A DNA stretch of 64,000 nt from Pteria penguin. Lineage: Eukaryota > Mollusca > Bivalvia > Pterioida > Pteriidae. The DNA lies in the NCBI GenBank assembly GCA_035048485.1, contig CM068590.1, positions 12,198,494 to 12,262,493 of the forward strand. The letters run 5' to 3'. The notes beneath the pieces are model-generated. The model had not been told where the DNA came from, did not search any database, and was given only the letters and a program-made list of their open reading frames with translations. The translations under genes and the position numbers were made by a program. This document shows, piece by piece, positions 14,101 to 29,100 of the stretch (position 1 is its first letter; every line of letters begins with the position of its first letter).

Positions 14101-17100
14101 GGTTTCTTTTTTTATTTTACTTTTTTACTTATCACTGAATCAGTGTTTAATAGCAATTAGAATGCATTTGGATCACTTACACTGCTTGATCCCCTTGATA
14201 TCAGAAAGTACATTTTCAGGCAAACATTCAATATCAGAATAATTTTCCACTGGAAGTGCAATAAAAAAGTTTGGGATCAGGGCCAAAAATTAGGTTGGTT
14301 GGGTTACAGTTGGTTGGTTGGTTGGTTGATTGGTGTTTTACGTCGCTTTCAACAATTTTTCAGTTATATCGCAACATGGAAGCAGGAGGTAACCAACCTC
14401 TTAAACATAGTGGCGCAACCCGGGAATCGAACCCGGATCGTCGGCACCGCAAGCCAAGCGCTTAACCACTACACCAAGTCTGCCCCTTGGTTGGGTTACA
14501 GGAAACCTGCATACTTTTTCTTTTGGCCTCATGAAGAATTGACTGATCGTCAAACGCCCGACATCACCCCTTTTGGCAAACTTTTTCATTATGGCATCAT
14601 AAATAAATGGCCCATCAAACATGATTTTAACTGTGACCTCCAATGCAACTATGTAATGGGCGTGGTTAAAGTGGGATCTAGTGATCCCTCAAATGTATGG
14701 CATAGTAATATTGGGAGGTTGTTTTGCCTCTTTCTTTTTATGTATAATAACAATGTCATTTATTTGCTTGTAGGATAATCGACCGGTTCACGTTCGAGAC
14801 CCAAGGTCACGACTGCAGAGGCTATGGACTCAGAGACTAGCAGCAGATTTGCCAGTTCCACGATTTAAGGTAGAATTGACGCTATATTTGATTTCTGAAG
14901 TTGATGCATTAAGTTTGAATTAAAAACTCCAAAAGAATATTTAAAACCAAAACTAATACTTAGATTGTAATATGTATCGGAGGACTAATCCACATGAATT
15001 GTCTGCCCTTGACAAGCAATCGCTGTATACATATCTTGTATGCAAGATAATTATTTTTGACTGACTGCATTTCAGCATGTATGATTGACCATACATGTAC
15101 ATGTACAATTAACAAAAGTCATTCAAAATAACAGATATTGCACTTGTTTCATACTACTTCTCTTCATTTGTATATCTTATTGAATTATAGTCCCAATTTA
15201 AATGGGCAGATATTAAAAATAAAATATATACCTTTGTCTTGACATTCTTCATCTTTGACATCAACTTAATCTTTATGAGTTTATCTTGTATGAATTTTCA
15301 GTATGACAATTTTTATGTCGGCGCTCCTCCTCCGAATGAAGTTACATTTACAAACTTGAACGACAACATCAATAAAGACTTCCTGGAGAATATGGTCAAG
15401 CAGTTTGGTCAGCTGGAAGAAGTCAAGATCTACTATAACCCAAAGAACAAGAAACACATGGGTATAGGAAAGGTAATGTTTTGTTTGTTAATTGTATTCA
15501 AGGGTAGAGCAAGTCTGTTTACCTGTCTCGTGTGACTTCTCAATGGACAGAAGCAAAAAGGTCACTAATGACAGGTGGTCCCAGAATATAGGTTCTGGTT
15601 TGATATCAGCCATATTCCTATTTGAAAAAATTTGTTATTACTCTCTGCAGGTGAAAATTGCAATTGTACAAAGACCTTTTAATACTGTAATTACGATAAA
15701 ACTTTGTGCTGTCACTTAAATAGAAACAAAAGAAAAGAAAGATAACTCTAACTTGGGTTTGTATAGACTATTTGGTATTCACAGTTTGAAAAGACAGTAT
15801 TGTCTGTATAGATTATGGTCTTTACTTACATTAGGAAAGATGTTGTTACAAAGAGGTTCAGTATGTAGTTCAAAACCCTCTGGGGGATAAAGGTTGTGAA
15901 AAACTTTCCGAGAGATATGGAAGGTTTTGTAAAGCAGGAAGTTATCATAAAAAGGGTCATTTTGATGACATGTTTGACTGAATTTTAATTCACAAACAAC
16001 AAACATGCTAGTTTTGTAATTAGTATGAACTTGCACACAGTGAAATTTGTCGTTGAATTTTCTACCAGTCGCCTTGGTGTAGTCCAGATGTAAACATAAA
16101 AATTTATCACTCAAAACACTGATCTTAGTACACTAGCACAGGCATGTTTGCACCTGAATTCCCACCTTGGTTGACGTTTGCAATACCGGTATCTACTAAA
16201 TGGTTTCCATTGCATATCAAAGGTAAAGTTGTAGATATTTGCTTTTCCAACTGTGTTTTTGTGAACTTTTTCTGAACCAACTGTACTGCATTTTTCATAG
16301 TGCTTAATATATACATATTCGTAATTTAAGACTTTATTTTCAGGTTATTTTCATCTCTTCTAAGTCGGCAAAGGCATGTGCAGACAAACTAAATCAGACT
16401 TCAAAGATGGGGAATATCATGAATGTTTATGTTGATGCTGGTGGTAAGTATAGAAGTGTGTACAGGGTCACAAGTGTTTACGTCATTGTAGCTGAAGATT
16501 GAGAAAAAGGCTACTTGTTACTGAGTCTGTGTCTGTTGACCTATTATAGATCTGAGAGTCCTTAAGGCCCCACATTTATGTCGGTGCCCAGTGGGAGTCG
16601 CACTTTCTGTTTCACTGTACAATATGTCTGATCTGTGTCTGTCTGGTATACAATAACTCAATAGGTCTGCAACCCACAAGTTTCATATTTCATCAATAGT
16701 TACAGAATGATAGGAGGTACTTGTCTGTAAGTTTTGAAGTCAAAAGTCAAGATCAAATTATGACCGAGGTGTAAAGTATTGTGATGTCATTTGATTTAAC
16801 AAATTTTTGTGTATGAATAGAAGGGTCAATTGCTTTCTAGCAAGAAAAACTCACATTGATTATGCTATTATGTTTCCAGGTAAAGACAGACAGAAGCTTC
16901 TCGAGGATTTACTCTCTGAACAACCTAAACCTGCTGTCCCCAACTCACTCCCAATGAACTCTGACCCTAGGAGAAACCGTCGTTTATCAAGTGGACCAGG
17001 CAGTTTTTCTGATACCAGTTTTGAGTTGGAGACGCATGATCAAGATGCTATGAAGCCAGTAATAGATCATAATATGTTCAACAGTACAGAGAATAACTTT

Positions 17101-20100
17101 GCTAATTCGGACATCACATCCGGATATGGATCTGGTACTCCAGCCTCCACCGTGTCGCACAATAGCTTTGGCCAGGCGCAAGACCCGCCTCCTCACATGT
17201 TTGACATGGTTAATTCTGGAGCCAACCCTGGAATGCAGCAAGGAGGAAATCCAAATATGTTTAATATTCCAAACCAATTTCCACCGAATAATGTTCCAGG
17301 AAAAGGAAACTTTATGAATCAGGGTCCTCCAACATCAGGACCTATTATGAATAATTTTGGTCCAAATCAAATGCCAGGTCCTTTGCAAGATGGATTCGGT
17401 AACCAGGGACCACCTACACCGGGTTTGGGTCCTGGTCTTGGTCCTCCCCCTTTAGGCCCTGGTCCAGGACCGAATAATTCTTTTGGTAATGAAGGCTTTG
17501 GGAACCATGGTAACCCACCCGGTATGGATGGTGGGTTTGGATTTCAGGAGCCCCCATTCAATGACATGTCAAAGCCTCCTCCTATGTTACCTCTAGATAT
17601 GCAGAAAAATGAACCTCCAAGATTTCAGAATGAAAGAAATCATATTCGGAATAATCGAGATGACCGAAATAGAGACAGAAATTTTGATAGAGGTGGAAGG
17701 AATCGAGACTTTGATAGAGGTAGAGGGAACAGGGACTGGAGGAGAGATAGAAATAATGATAGGAATTACAATAATGATAGGAATTATAATAATGATAGAA
17801 GTTATAATAATGATCGAAATTATAATAAAGATCGTCGAGATAGTCGTGGAGATAGAGACTCTCGTATGGAACGTGATTATAGAAACGACCGTGATAAAGA
17901 TTCGTTTTCATATCGTGATAGAAATCGTTATGGCAACAGAAGAGATAGAAATGACCGAGATAGGATGCGAGATATGGATCGAGGAGGAAGGGATTTCAAT
18001 CATCGAGACTTTAATCATTCAGATCGTGATTTTAATAATAGGAGGCCCATGAATAACAGAGATAGGTTTAGAAATGATAGTTTTGAACATGATCGCCCCC
18101 CTGCCTTTGATCCATCTGTTCCACCACCTATGGATTTGAAAGGCCCGCCTCCAATAGAACATCCACCTGTGATGATGAATCAATTACCACAGCCAATGGC
18201 ACCTCCTCCTATGGTGCCGCATATCATACCACAGCAGGAGTTAATTCCCCCTCCTCGACCATCCACTCCTCCAAGGCCGCCAGAACCCCCTCGGGTTGAT
18301 GCCGAGGAAGAACCCAGGCCTCAGAGTTTAGAATCACGTATTCAAAGTTTACTTCAAAACGTTGGAGGCATGGGGGATGGGTTTGGAAGTCCAACTTCTG
18401 ATAGTAACACTGATTCTAAAAAGAAAGAAGCAGCTTCATCCCCAGGGAGATACCATGGTGAGAATGACAGTCATGCTCTTACACCTCGGGAAAAACAAGA
18501 AGAGGTTCAAAATGCTCAAACCCCGTATCATTATACGCCAGATTATTCATCAACACCAAATGATGGCACCACACCTAGTGATAGGATCGATAGGAAGTTA
18601 AATCAGAGCTTGGATTTTAGGGAAGGAAATAAAACACCGATGAACGGTAATATATGTAGTGATAACATTCCATTTGCAAATCCTCCCGTGGATTTTTCTG
18701 CTGTACAGGAGATGAAGAATAGTAAACAGGATCAAGAGCAAGATGACGACGAAATGAGCATCTCATCTGGAAACAGTGGAGATCAAAATATAGAAATCAA
18801 TCCACAGATTATGACAAATCCACCCGGAATGATGAATCCACCCAATAGTGCTAATTTTATGACCAATCCACCGCAAGCGGGCATTATGAATCCGTGGCAA
18901 ATTCCAGGGATGGGAAATATGTATGGTACAGGGAGTGAATATGGGAATTATAATTGCATTGGAAATCCAAACGATGTATACAATCAGAACTACTATAGTC
19001 AGTATAACCAAATGTGGCAGAACCAGTGGAATGAGCAGGTGAAGGCAGAAAACGAAGCACTAGAGAAGAAATTCATGGCAGTTTTAGAATCATTTGTTAA
19101 CGAATTGAAAGATGTGATGCAGAAGGACTTGTGCAAGAAGATGGTACAGAATTCCGCTTTTAAATCCTTTGATACCTGGTGGACTGAGGAGTCAGAATAT
19201 CAGAAACAGCAGGTGAGCATCATCAGATTTCATACCTTACAACCACCCCAACTCTATCAATCACCAGTTGCTGTGATTACTTACAAATTAATAGTCAATC
19301 ACCAGCTGTTATCACTACTTTAAAGACAAACCGATATTCAAATACTAATTGCTAGGATAACTTTACCAATTGATAATCACCATTTGCCATTTTTATACAC
19401 AGTATTGTACATGTATTGGTGCATGATGGAACAGCATCAAAAAGATGATAAAGCACTTAAAAACTGCTAAGTCAAGGATTATCTTCTCTCCTGTAAATCT
19501 ATAATAATAATAACAATTTTATAATAATATTATAGTGATAATCCACCTTGATGTATATATGGTATACATGTATATAACATTAATCCCTACAGGCAATGAG
19601 ACGCATGTTACCAGAGAAACCTAACGAGAAACCATCAGCCAAACCGTCTACCGTGACAGTAGGTAGGAGTGAAGTCACCTCGACCCTGGCCTCATTATTC
19701 GAGCCTCAGCATCCCTGGAGGAAAGATGGAGGAATGAATATAGGAGGATATGGCAGCATTGGGGGAGGATTCCTTGGCATTAGAGGCAATATGCCTAGAC
19801 TTCCATCATTTAAGGTATGAAAGACTGAGGGTACTTATTCTGTGGACACTGTACAGAGCAGTATAGATGCTGGGAAATGTTTTAACTGCTCTTGTTAATC
19901 CTAATTTAGACAAAAATATAGACTTAGCATAAAAAAGGAGTGAACTATCACAAGTCAGATTGCACCCACTGTGTAACATGGTGATTTTCTGTGTTTTGTG
20001 TTTTCTCTGCAAAACGGTGGACAGCACTGCATAAGTAGCGAATAATCATGTTAAGATATACTTGGAATCTGTATTTTTGTGTAACATGTTTTAATTACAT

Positions 20101-23100
20101 TGTCATTTTTAAGCAGGAAATGTATTATTTTTTAGTGACATCATTTAATGTGAAGTGAAGAAGGGTCAAGAATAAGGCATTAAGGTTTTACATATGTAAA
20201 TCTATGTTCTTTAAGTAATGAACTAAAAGCTTTTCAGTTTCTTAGACACTTTCTTACTATATGGAGACGACTCTTTAGACTCTTTAGTTATATTCTGATG
20301 GCTTTGGTGTATAGCAGAGACTTATATTTAAGATATATTGACACATTGATATTCTTTGTTTAGTAGAGAGGGCAGGCTTGGTATAGTAGTTAAGCGCTTG
20401 GCTTGCCTCACCGACTATCCGGGTTCGATCCAAGTATTGCACTATTGTGTTTGAGAGGTTGCTTACCTCCTGCTTCCATATCACAGTATAAGTGAAAAAT
20501 TGTTGAAGGCAATGCTTAACACCAGTCATCCAATTAATTGTCAGCACTAACCTTTCTGCACCAGGGATAACTGTGCAAATACAAATGTCAGGGGTATTTT
20601 TTATTTTTTCAACAGTGCCTGATCAATGGGAAAATTCAATAAACTTTCATGGGGAAAGGTCCTTCTGAGGGACCTGATTTGAAGAAGAAAAAAAAAACAC
20701 TGAACGTATACAAGGACACAAAGCAGGGCGGTCACAGGTTATGCCAATGAGTGACAACACTAATGTACTACAAACATGAGCTCTCATTATTATACAGAAA
20801 AATTGACTTGCTCATACTAAAGTACACATACATTATGAACTATATATACTGCCAGGAATGAAAAATACTCAAAAGTGTCCACGAAAATATACAAACACGT
20901 AGAAGAAACTCGTTTCCTTTTGATTTAATGCGAGTATTAAGCAGTTGTGTATCTTGTGTTTTACAGAAAAAGTACCGTCCCCCTTCACCAGCAGTCATAG
21001 AGGATGATGAAAGCAAGCTGTCAAGTCACAAAGAGGAGGAGGAATTAGGTATAGTAATCAAAAAGATATTTGTATATAGCTTATGAGAATAGTTTGAACA
21101 TTAACTTTTTTGAGTGACTTTATTTTTCATATTGTTATGAAACTTTTTATAAACCATATTAATCTCTGTTTCATCTCGCATTAAAAGTCGTTTATATGAT
21201 GGTTTGCAGCTCCAAGTTATGTCGTCCTCTTATTGTGGAAAAATTCAAGAATTTACATCATAATGAAAATTAAAGCAAAAGGTTTTTTTTCGGGGAACAA
21301 GCCGTCTCATATCTTGTTAAATATGAAAACATGCTTTGTGAAGGAGACTCTCTGACTATTGATCTCAGTAACGAGTCCGACTTCAATAATAATAGCACTT
21401 ACCAAATGGTTTGTTTAGATATGTACATGTTATACAGTATGGTTGCCGTGGAACTTAATTTTCCCATGAAGAAGTGTGGGCAATAAATTTACCTGTAGAT
21501 GTCCACGCTTTACCAGTTGAATTTTTATTTGTGATTAGCAATTCAGCTGTTTTTCTGTGGGCAGCGTGGTCACTATACACTCATCTTGTTTAGATAACAA
21601 TGCAGCCCATGGACAGTAATCTGAGTTAGTGCTAGCATCAAATATGGTGGAATGTACTTATCTCATTCATAAGAATGTTATACAGTTATACATGTCTAAG
21701 TCAGAGATTTAATTTTGATGTTATGTACGTTTTCACTGAAATCATTATTACATGACTAGCATCAAGAATCGCACATAGTAGCGAATGATAATTACAATAA
21801 AATTTAAATCGTCTTTAACTTTTAAGGATAAAAGACGTAAACTTTTCATGATAAAATTGTTAATTTCACTCAGGGAAGGCAGTGTATTTATCCAGTATTA
21901 ATTAATTATGTCCTAGTCCATGCCAGTATGCTCCCGATTCGCTTACTGGCTTAAAATAACATCTAATATAATTTGACGTGAAAGGGGCCCTCGTAAGAGG
22001 CGTTACTAATATTTACCTTTGTAACAAAGCTACAGGAGAGCACCTGTACAAACTTTACTTATAATAGATAAGTACACGAATTTCTGTTTCTTTATAGAAT
22101 GTACATGTACGTGTACTTCATATGCATACAATACTTAAAAGATTGTTCAAATAATTCTTCATTTTGATCTTGCACAGGTAACGCTTCCCTAATGAATAAA
22201 CAAGCCAAAATAAGTTACCCTTACGGGGCGCGAGAAAGTGTGTTGAACTTAATTAACAGTAAGGCAATTTGAAGTTCAAATAAATCATCACGTATTCTGA
22301 TGGCTAAACACATGCTTTTATCCACCAGTCTGAGAGTCTTTAGACCCCCTATTAACTATAACGCATAAAACAAATCACCTTGTGTAAATGACCCTGAAAT
22401 GTCAACACATTCAATCCTTTTTGTCCAGTGCATGGCTATTAGACAGTGACAATCCAGGATATAGAAAACATGATAACAGTTGCACTGTTTACATCTATAA
22501 AGATGACGCAGTTTCTTACAGATTTCCATCACTAGTCAAAACAAATTCTCGTAAAAATATGCAATGAAATGGTGTTTGAATCAATGTGCCATTTCAGACA
22601 TTTGTGATAGATTTCTGAAATTCCCACCTATACATGTACAATGAGGCCTTTAATTCACCCCTATTCACTGTTAGTTCTACAGGTAGCCAATGCACAATTA
22701 GTGTGCTCAACTGTCCGCCAGCGGCATCGTGGGTATGTAATAGGGTCTAGTGGACAATTTATACTGCCGCCGACGGACTGCCTGTGTGTGCTGCTCATCA
22801 GCGCTTGTGGATTTTCCTAATTCCACGCCGACTGTACTGTATGTCATTGTACACATTGACATATGATTTATTATTATACAGATCGTGATGGTCAAGCAAA
22901 GAAACCGTCCCGTATAAGAAAGCCAGTGGTCAGTGAAAGTGAAGGAGAAGAAGACGAAGAGGAGTCGGAAGGTTTGTAGAAGATGGTGTTATCACTAATG
23001 GAAACATATGAGTATTTTGTGCTAAATGTTATGGCAAGCTGCTAAGAACACAATACGTTGCCCTTGTCACCAATACCAATCTTTCCATCCTCCAGCTTTC

Positions 23101-26100
23101 ACAAAATTTGGGGTATCTTAAGTTTCGTTTTATTTTGGAAAATATGCTATCGTTGCTACATATGCCCCTCTTTTTAGCATGGGCCAGTCAGATACTAAAC
23201 AGAAAAGATCAAATTCATATCATAGTGGTACTGTTTGCACACAGTAAATATATGATACGGTAAATGCTAAAACTCATGATGGACTGTCTAGTTTTGTAAA
23301 TGGGATTTTAAGTGATTCTGTCCTCCGTTACCATCTTTATTCTTTTAGTCACTAATACTTGCTTGTGACCTACAGGATGAAATTGGCGAGGTGGACAACC
23401 CTTTGTTTAAAGCCTTTATATTATTCATTCCCAAAAATATAAGATATATCAAAATATAAGTAAAATATAATGAATAAACTATATAATATTAAACACTTAT
23501 TGGAAAATTTATATCTCCTTACACATCATTTCTGTAATGTAGCACATCTAAAATGAACCTTTTGTTGAAATCTTTAAAATTCAAACACCTGCAAATTTAC
23601 TGTGATTGTGAGTGAAAAGTATACATGTTTTAAGAGACTGGTTATACTGAATTTGCTGCTGCCATTCACCTGAAAAAAGTCTGACTCCTGCGGAAAATAA
23701 TAAATTTTCTCCAAATGCTCCAGTTTCTTCCGTCATTTAACACTTACTCCCAATCCGACTTACATATCTTTAAAACTTTTGTGGCTTTAATTGGTAACAT
23801 TCAATCTGTCTAGCTTTTTTTGCATTTTCTGTATTGATAGATACCATATACTGTAAAATCATATTTAAAAGTGATACTACCATATATTTTAGATGAAGAT
23901 GAAGAAGATGATGATGATGAAGAAGAGGATGAAGAAGAAGAGGGTGATGATTCCAGTGATGAAGAATCTGAAGAAGAGTCAAGTGAAGAGGAAGAGGAGG
24001 AAGAAGAAGAGGCATCAAGTGAAGAAGAGGCAGAAGAAGAGAAGCTTCCTGAAGAGAAAGCAGAAAAGAGGTTTGTTGAAATAGTTGGTGTCATCTGTTT
24101 ATCGTAGGCAATCATGGCGTATGTGGCCAGCTAAGTAGGAAATGCCTACTCCACTTTGGCACCTTTTCTCCTCTCTGACTGGAGATGCTGAACCAGGTAT
24201 CGTCTTTCATTTACAGTGGTCCACTAATACCCACCCCAGAGGCGTAGCTAGAAATATTCAATGTGCACGTAAAGAAAGCTTCTGGAGAGAGCGCACATCT
24301 GAGAGGGGGATGGGATCAACCTCTTTTGCAAGTGGGGGTTCGAGGGTCTCCCTCGAGAAAATTTTGTAAAATTCTATGCAAAGTTGTGCTTTCTGGACTA
24401 CATCTTGATAACATTGAAAGTATTTTTGTCATAAGAAATGACATTTAATATTGAAGAATATATGTCGTACACAATAAAAGCTGAACTTGAATCTACCTCT
24501 TAACATTAAAGTCTTTTTGATTTTGAGAAAGTTGAAGATTAATATTTTCACAAATTGATTTGACACTTACGAGTTGTCATATGATATGGATGTCTTTGAG
24601 TCACATTTGATTTATTATTATTTTTTAAGGCGTCGAGCATTTGCTCGACAGTCTTCTAGCGATCGTAAAAATTTTACCTCTGCACAGCCTTTTTAATTCA
24701 CGTAACAAAGTAGTACCTTCTTTAAAGTATTAAACGTAGTAAAAGTTCATGCAAAACTGGCTTTGTTATCCTTGTTATTGAAATTTCATTGCACAGAAAT
24801 AGGTTTAAACATAGATCTGCTTAACTTACATTATCAATATATTGCCGTAAAACACGTATTATTCTGTCGCTTATTGTGTGTGTTAAAATATTCATTCGCC
24901 GTGATGACGCAAGCCGATTATGAATTACAATCGCACTTCATGGGAATTTTTCCAAATATAGGGAAGACCATGTGACATACTGCCTTATTTGGAGAAATCA
25001 TAGTAGAACGCTTGTAACACACCCGATCAAGGCCTAATTTGACATTAAGCGCCAATATGGAAACCGATCGTTCGATCTTCGAAATATATATAATATAAAT
25101 ATAAATAATATAATCATAATATATGTAGATATAAATTTCAGTCTAAAAAAGAACAAATAAAATATTTCATAGAATCCTAAATATAGGCAATGCGTATCAC
25201 AAAGATATCTAGACAGGTGACCACTAATTCATAACGAGGCTGACCTAGGTTCAAGTGACGTGTTATTGGTTATTTTTATCTCACTGGATTTCGCTTTGTT
25301 TCATTCATTTAACCTAGAATCAACAAATATCGACAAAATAATTACATCAAGGCTAAACATCACGTGCCTCTCGTAAATTACATCAGGTACTGTATACTTA
25401 TGCTGTGTGTGCTACTGCAGACGAATTTTAAAAATAACTGCACGCAGTGTGTACAGCTTCTTATCTGCCCTTACCGTCTGTGCTATAAATAACACTTGCT
25501 GGACAGGGAATAGCCTCTACAAAATGGCCGTGGTCACTTGTCTCTTCGCACAGCGATAGCAAGCAAGAGCAGGTAACTCCAGTCTATCTTAAACAAGCAT
25601 AGCTTTTTAGAAAGTTTAAGTTGTAATCGGAATAGCATTAAATGATCAAGATGTTGGTCACAAAGCCAAATAGCTTTATGTTAATGGCAATTACTTGTTT
25701 TTGCGCAGTCGTGAATTTTCCCGCAAAAATTTCTAAAGCCACTCCTCATTTTTTCCTTATTAGGGAAGTAGCATGTGTATATATCACATGGTCTTCCACA
25801 TATCTGGAAAAGTTTTGGCTATGCAATATCCAATACATATAACCCACGAGGGCATAAAATTGGCAGCCGAGAAAGTTTTCAAATCTCTAACAAAATTTAA
25901 TGCGGATGTAAAGGATGATAGCATGGATTAAGACAGAATTTTAGATTGAATGCATGAAAAATAAATTACGTAGAACTTACATGTGAAGATTTTATTCCAA
26001 ATCAACCGATAAAGTGCGATTGTAATGCACAATCGGCTTGCGCATTACGGCGAACGGCATGGCGTTGTAGCCCTTACACGTGCACATACAATAAACGACC

Positions 26101-29100
26101 GAATAACTAGTGTGTTTGGACGATATATAGAAGCTGTTGGCCCTAGTGTCAGTGTTAGTAGCGTAGGCAAAAACAGTAACCTAGACCAATCAAAACAAAT
26201 CAAGCATAAGGCTTCCATATTTTACAGGCAATGGTACCAACTCATCCATTTCTTTTTTAAAAAAAATTGCAATGGTGTACGATTGATTTCACATGTACAT
26301 TCTTTGTGAAAAGATATTTGACATATTTCTGCAAGAATGATGTAAAGAACAATAAAATGTTATGATGATATATTATATGATATATGGCTGTTGGTCCTTA
26401 AGCTTTTATTTTTACTCTATTCAAAAAATTATTGGAATTCAACAAAAAAGATGAACACGACTGGTCAATTTCTGCTACTTTTGACAGCTTTAAATCAAAT
26501 TTAGCTCGACGCCTTTGTGGCTCTTCAAGCCTTTGATTTTTTTGGTCCCTGTGATGTGCACGCCATGGCGTGCTGGCGTATAGGCAGCTACGCCCCTGCA
26601 CCCTAATATATAGTTCAGAGTGCCAGTCACATAGCACTCTTTATTTTTGTGTATCACATAAAGACACGTAATCATCCTCTAATGGAACAATTTACAAAAG
26701 ATATAGGCCATTTCATTTATGTGAGTTGTCTGTCCTTGGTAAGAACTGTCCGACTTTCTGCATACCAGGGTAAGGTATATAAAGGTGACTGTCACTTGAC
26801 TGATTGTATGTATCTCACCATGGTCAATTGACCACACAGAGACAAAAAGTAAAATGAATTGCATAACTTTTATACCACTCATTTTCCAAATTTATGGACT
26901 ACCTTAATGAACACGGGCAAATAACTCATTTTATTGAATTACCCATATGATCATATCCCCATTTCATCATAGTAAAATCTTGCCATCATGTTGGCTTTCT
27001 GGTAGAAGCATCTTGCAATGGAGGATCATTGAACTTGTGTTAAAATTTCCCATAGGTAATTAAATTTATTTACGTACTGTGTATACTTTAAGCTCAATAT
27101 GGACCATTTCAGTAAAGTAAGTTATCTGCCCTTGTTATTAAGGTAGTTGGCAGAAATTGAAAAGGAGCAGTATGAAATATGTGCAACAACTGTTGATTAG
27201 ATTTATTTATATGGTCAATTGACCTTGCTGAGATGTGGTCAGTCCAGTAGCAGTCACCTTTTTACACCTCACTGTGATATGCAGAATGTTAAAGAGTTCT
27301 TATCAAGGGCAGATAACTCACCTTATTGAAATGGCCTATATGGTATAAAAAAGAGATTCATTGGTTAATTAAACTCATGTTAAGATTTCCCATATATAGT
27401 TGGATTTATGTACATACTGTTTATACTTGAAGCTTATACATGTATACACGTTGTTTAATAGAGATTCAAATTGATGTATTTGTTAATAGAATTGAACCTG
27501 AAGAAAAGTTAATAAACAAAGAAGATGAAGAGACAGCAAATGTGAATGTAGAAGAGGATGATGATGATGAAGAGGGTGAAATTAAAGATGAAGAGGATGT
27601 TGATGTGTCTACATTGGAATCAAAAACCAGGTTTGACTTGCTAAAAATTATATCTCATCAGAATAGTTACCATTCAGAAAGCTGTAGTTTCTTGCTGATT
27701 GCGCTGGTTTGTGCTTATGGTTGCATGAGCATTTTTTGCTGAAAGAAATGCCATTGAAATTATCATACCTTTGTCATTTGACAAAACTTTGAAGAGTTTC
27801 CAGATACAATATTTTTATCTCATAGATTTCCCCATATATATGTATATATAATTATGACTCGTGGTGTACTTCATGTTCTTAAGCTTGTTTTGCATTTATG
27901 AACCCATTGCCGTAATGTAAAATGAAATTATTGACACAAAATGATCAAGAGACAAAACAAAGACATTTTAGATGGGTCCAAAATATGTAGGTTACATTCA
28001 TGTATATAATATTAACAGCAAAATAGTGTTTGTTGTTTTTTAAATCTGTGTTCTCTTTATCCATGTATTTGTGTATAACAGCATGTGAAAGATAACTGCA
28101 TATAAATCTTTGTGCTTGCAGTGACCAAGAGCAAGAGAAGATAAAAGATAAAAGTGAAGTATTAGAAAGACTTTCACCATCCAAAGAAATCTGTGATAAG
28201 CCAGCCAAAACTGACACTTTAGCAAGTGAAAGCAAAGCTGCTGAAATAGAATCTCCAGCTGTTAAACAAACTGACTCCAGTCATTTAGCATCTGGATTTG
28301 AAACGTTGTTACAAGCATCTGAGATATTAAGTTTACGTGAATTAACGAAAAAACCTCCTTTACTACCTCAAAAGGGTAAAGAGAATAAGAAAATGAACGC
28401 ACTTTTGAAAGCAGCCAAGGAAGATAATATGGTAGTTGATGCAGAACAGGACTTGGATAAACCACGTTTTCTGGCTGAGCATGATTATTTTGCATCTCCG
28501 CCTCTGCTTCCGAAAGTCGACACTTTGATGGAGACAAATGATACAGATGGGACAGTCTCAGCAGATGAAGACGAAGCCACAACGCCATATGAAGTATTCT
28601 TGGATCATAATTACTGCCTTCCTCCTCAACCTACAACTATTAAAGATCTCATGGAAAGTAAGAAGAAAGAACGAGCCGTGAAAGAAGATTTTATAAAGCC
28701 TGCTCCTGTGCAGGAAGTCAAGAAACCTGAGAAACCAAAACGGGAGTATAAGAAACGAAAAACACCCCTGAAAGAGTCGACAAATCTTACAGCAAGTGAT
28801 AATAAATCGCGTGGCATGAGGGAGTTAATTAACTTGCTCCCTCCTCCGAAACCTGTAACTAAATTCCCACAACGAAAATTTGATGAAGAGCGATGTGTGT
28901 TCTTTGATATGTACAGTAACGGAATAGATGAAGAGGACATAAGGTATTTAAAGAGGACTTACGAACATTTATTGGAATCAGAGGACCCTATGGGGTATTG
29001 GATCAACGACATTCTATGGGTGGATCATCCTGTAACAAATATTCCAGATCCCAAACGACGAAGGAAAATGGATTATGAGTATCCTAAACCTCACAGTACA

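Noticed and set aside
14401..14486. tRNA gene on the minus strand
   Set aside because: A and B boxes are present but the acceptor stem does not pair and a SINE body, tail and target duplication follow.
17609..18052. 147-codon plus-strand Glu/Ile-rich frame
   Set aside because: Alternative frame inside the SETD1 RD/ND-rich exon; composition is an artefact of GAxATA-like codons.
23810..24115. Ser-rich minus-strand frame and the Met/Lys plus frame over the same place
   Set aside because: Shadows of the acidic SETD1 coding exon 9 (GAA/GAT repeats).
24627..26515. Transposase gene within the nested segment
   Set aside because: All frames are short (under about 100 codons), without DDE, HTH or BED-finger motifs.
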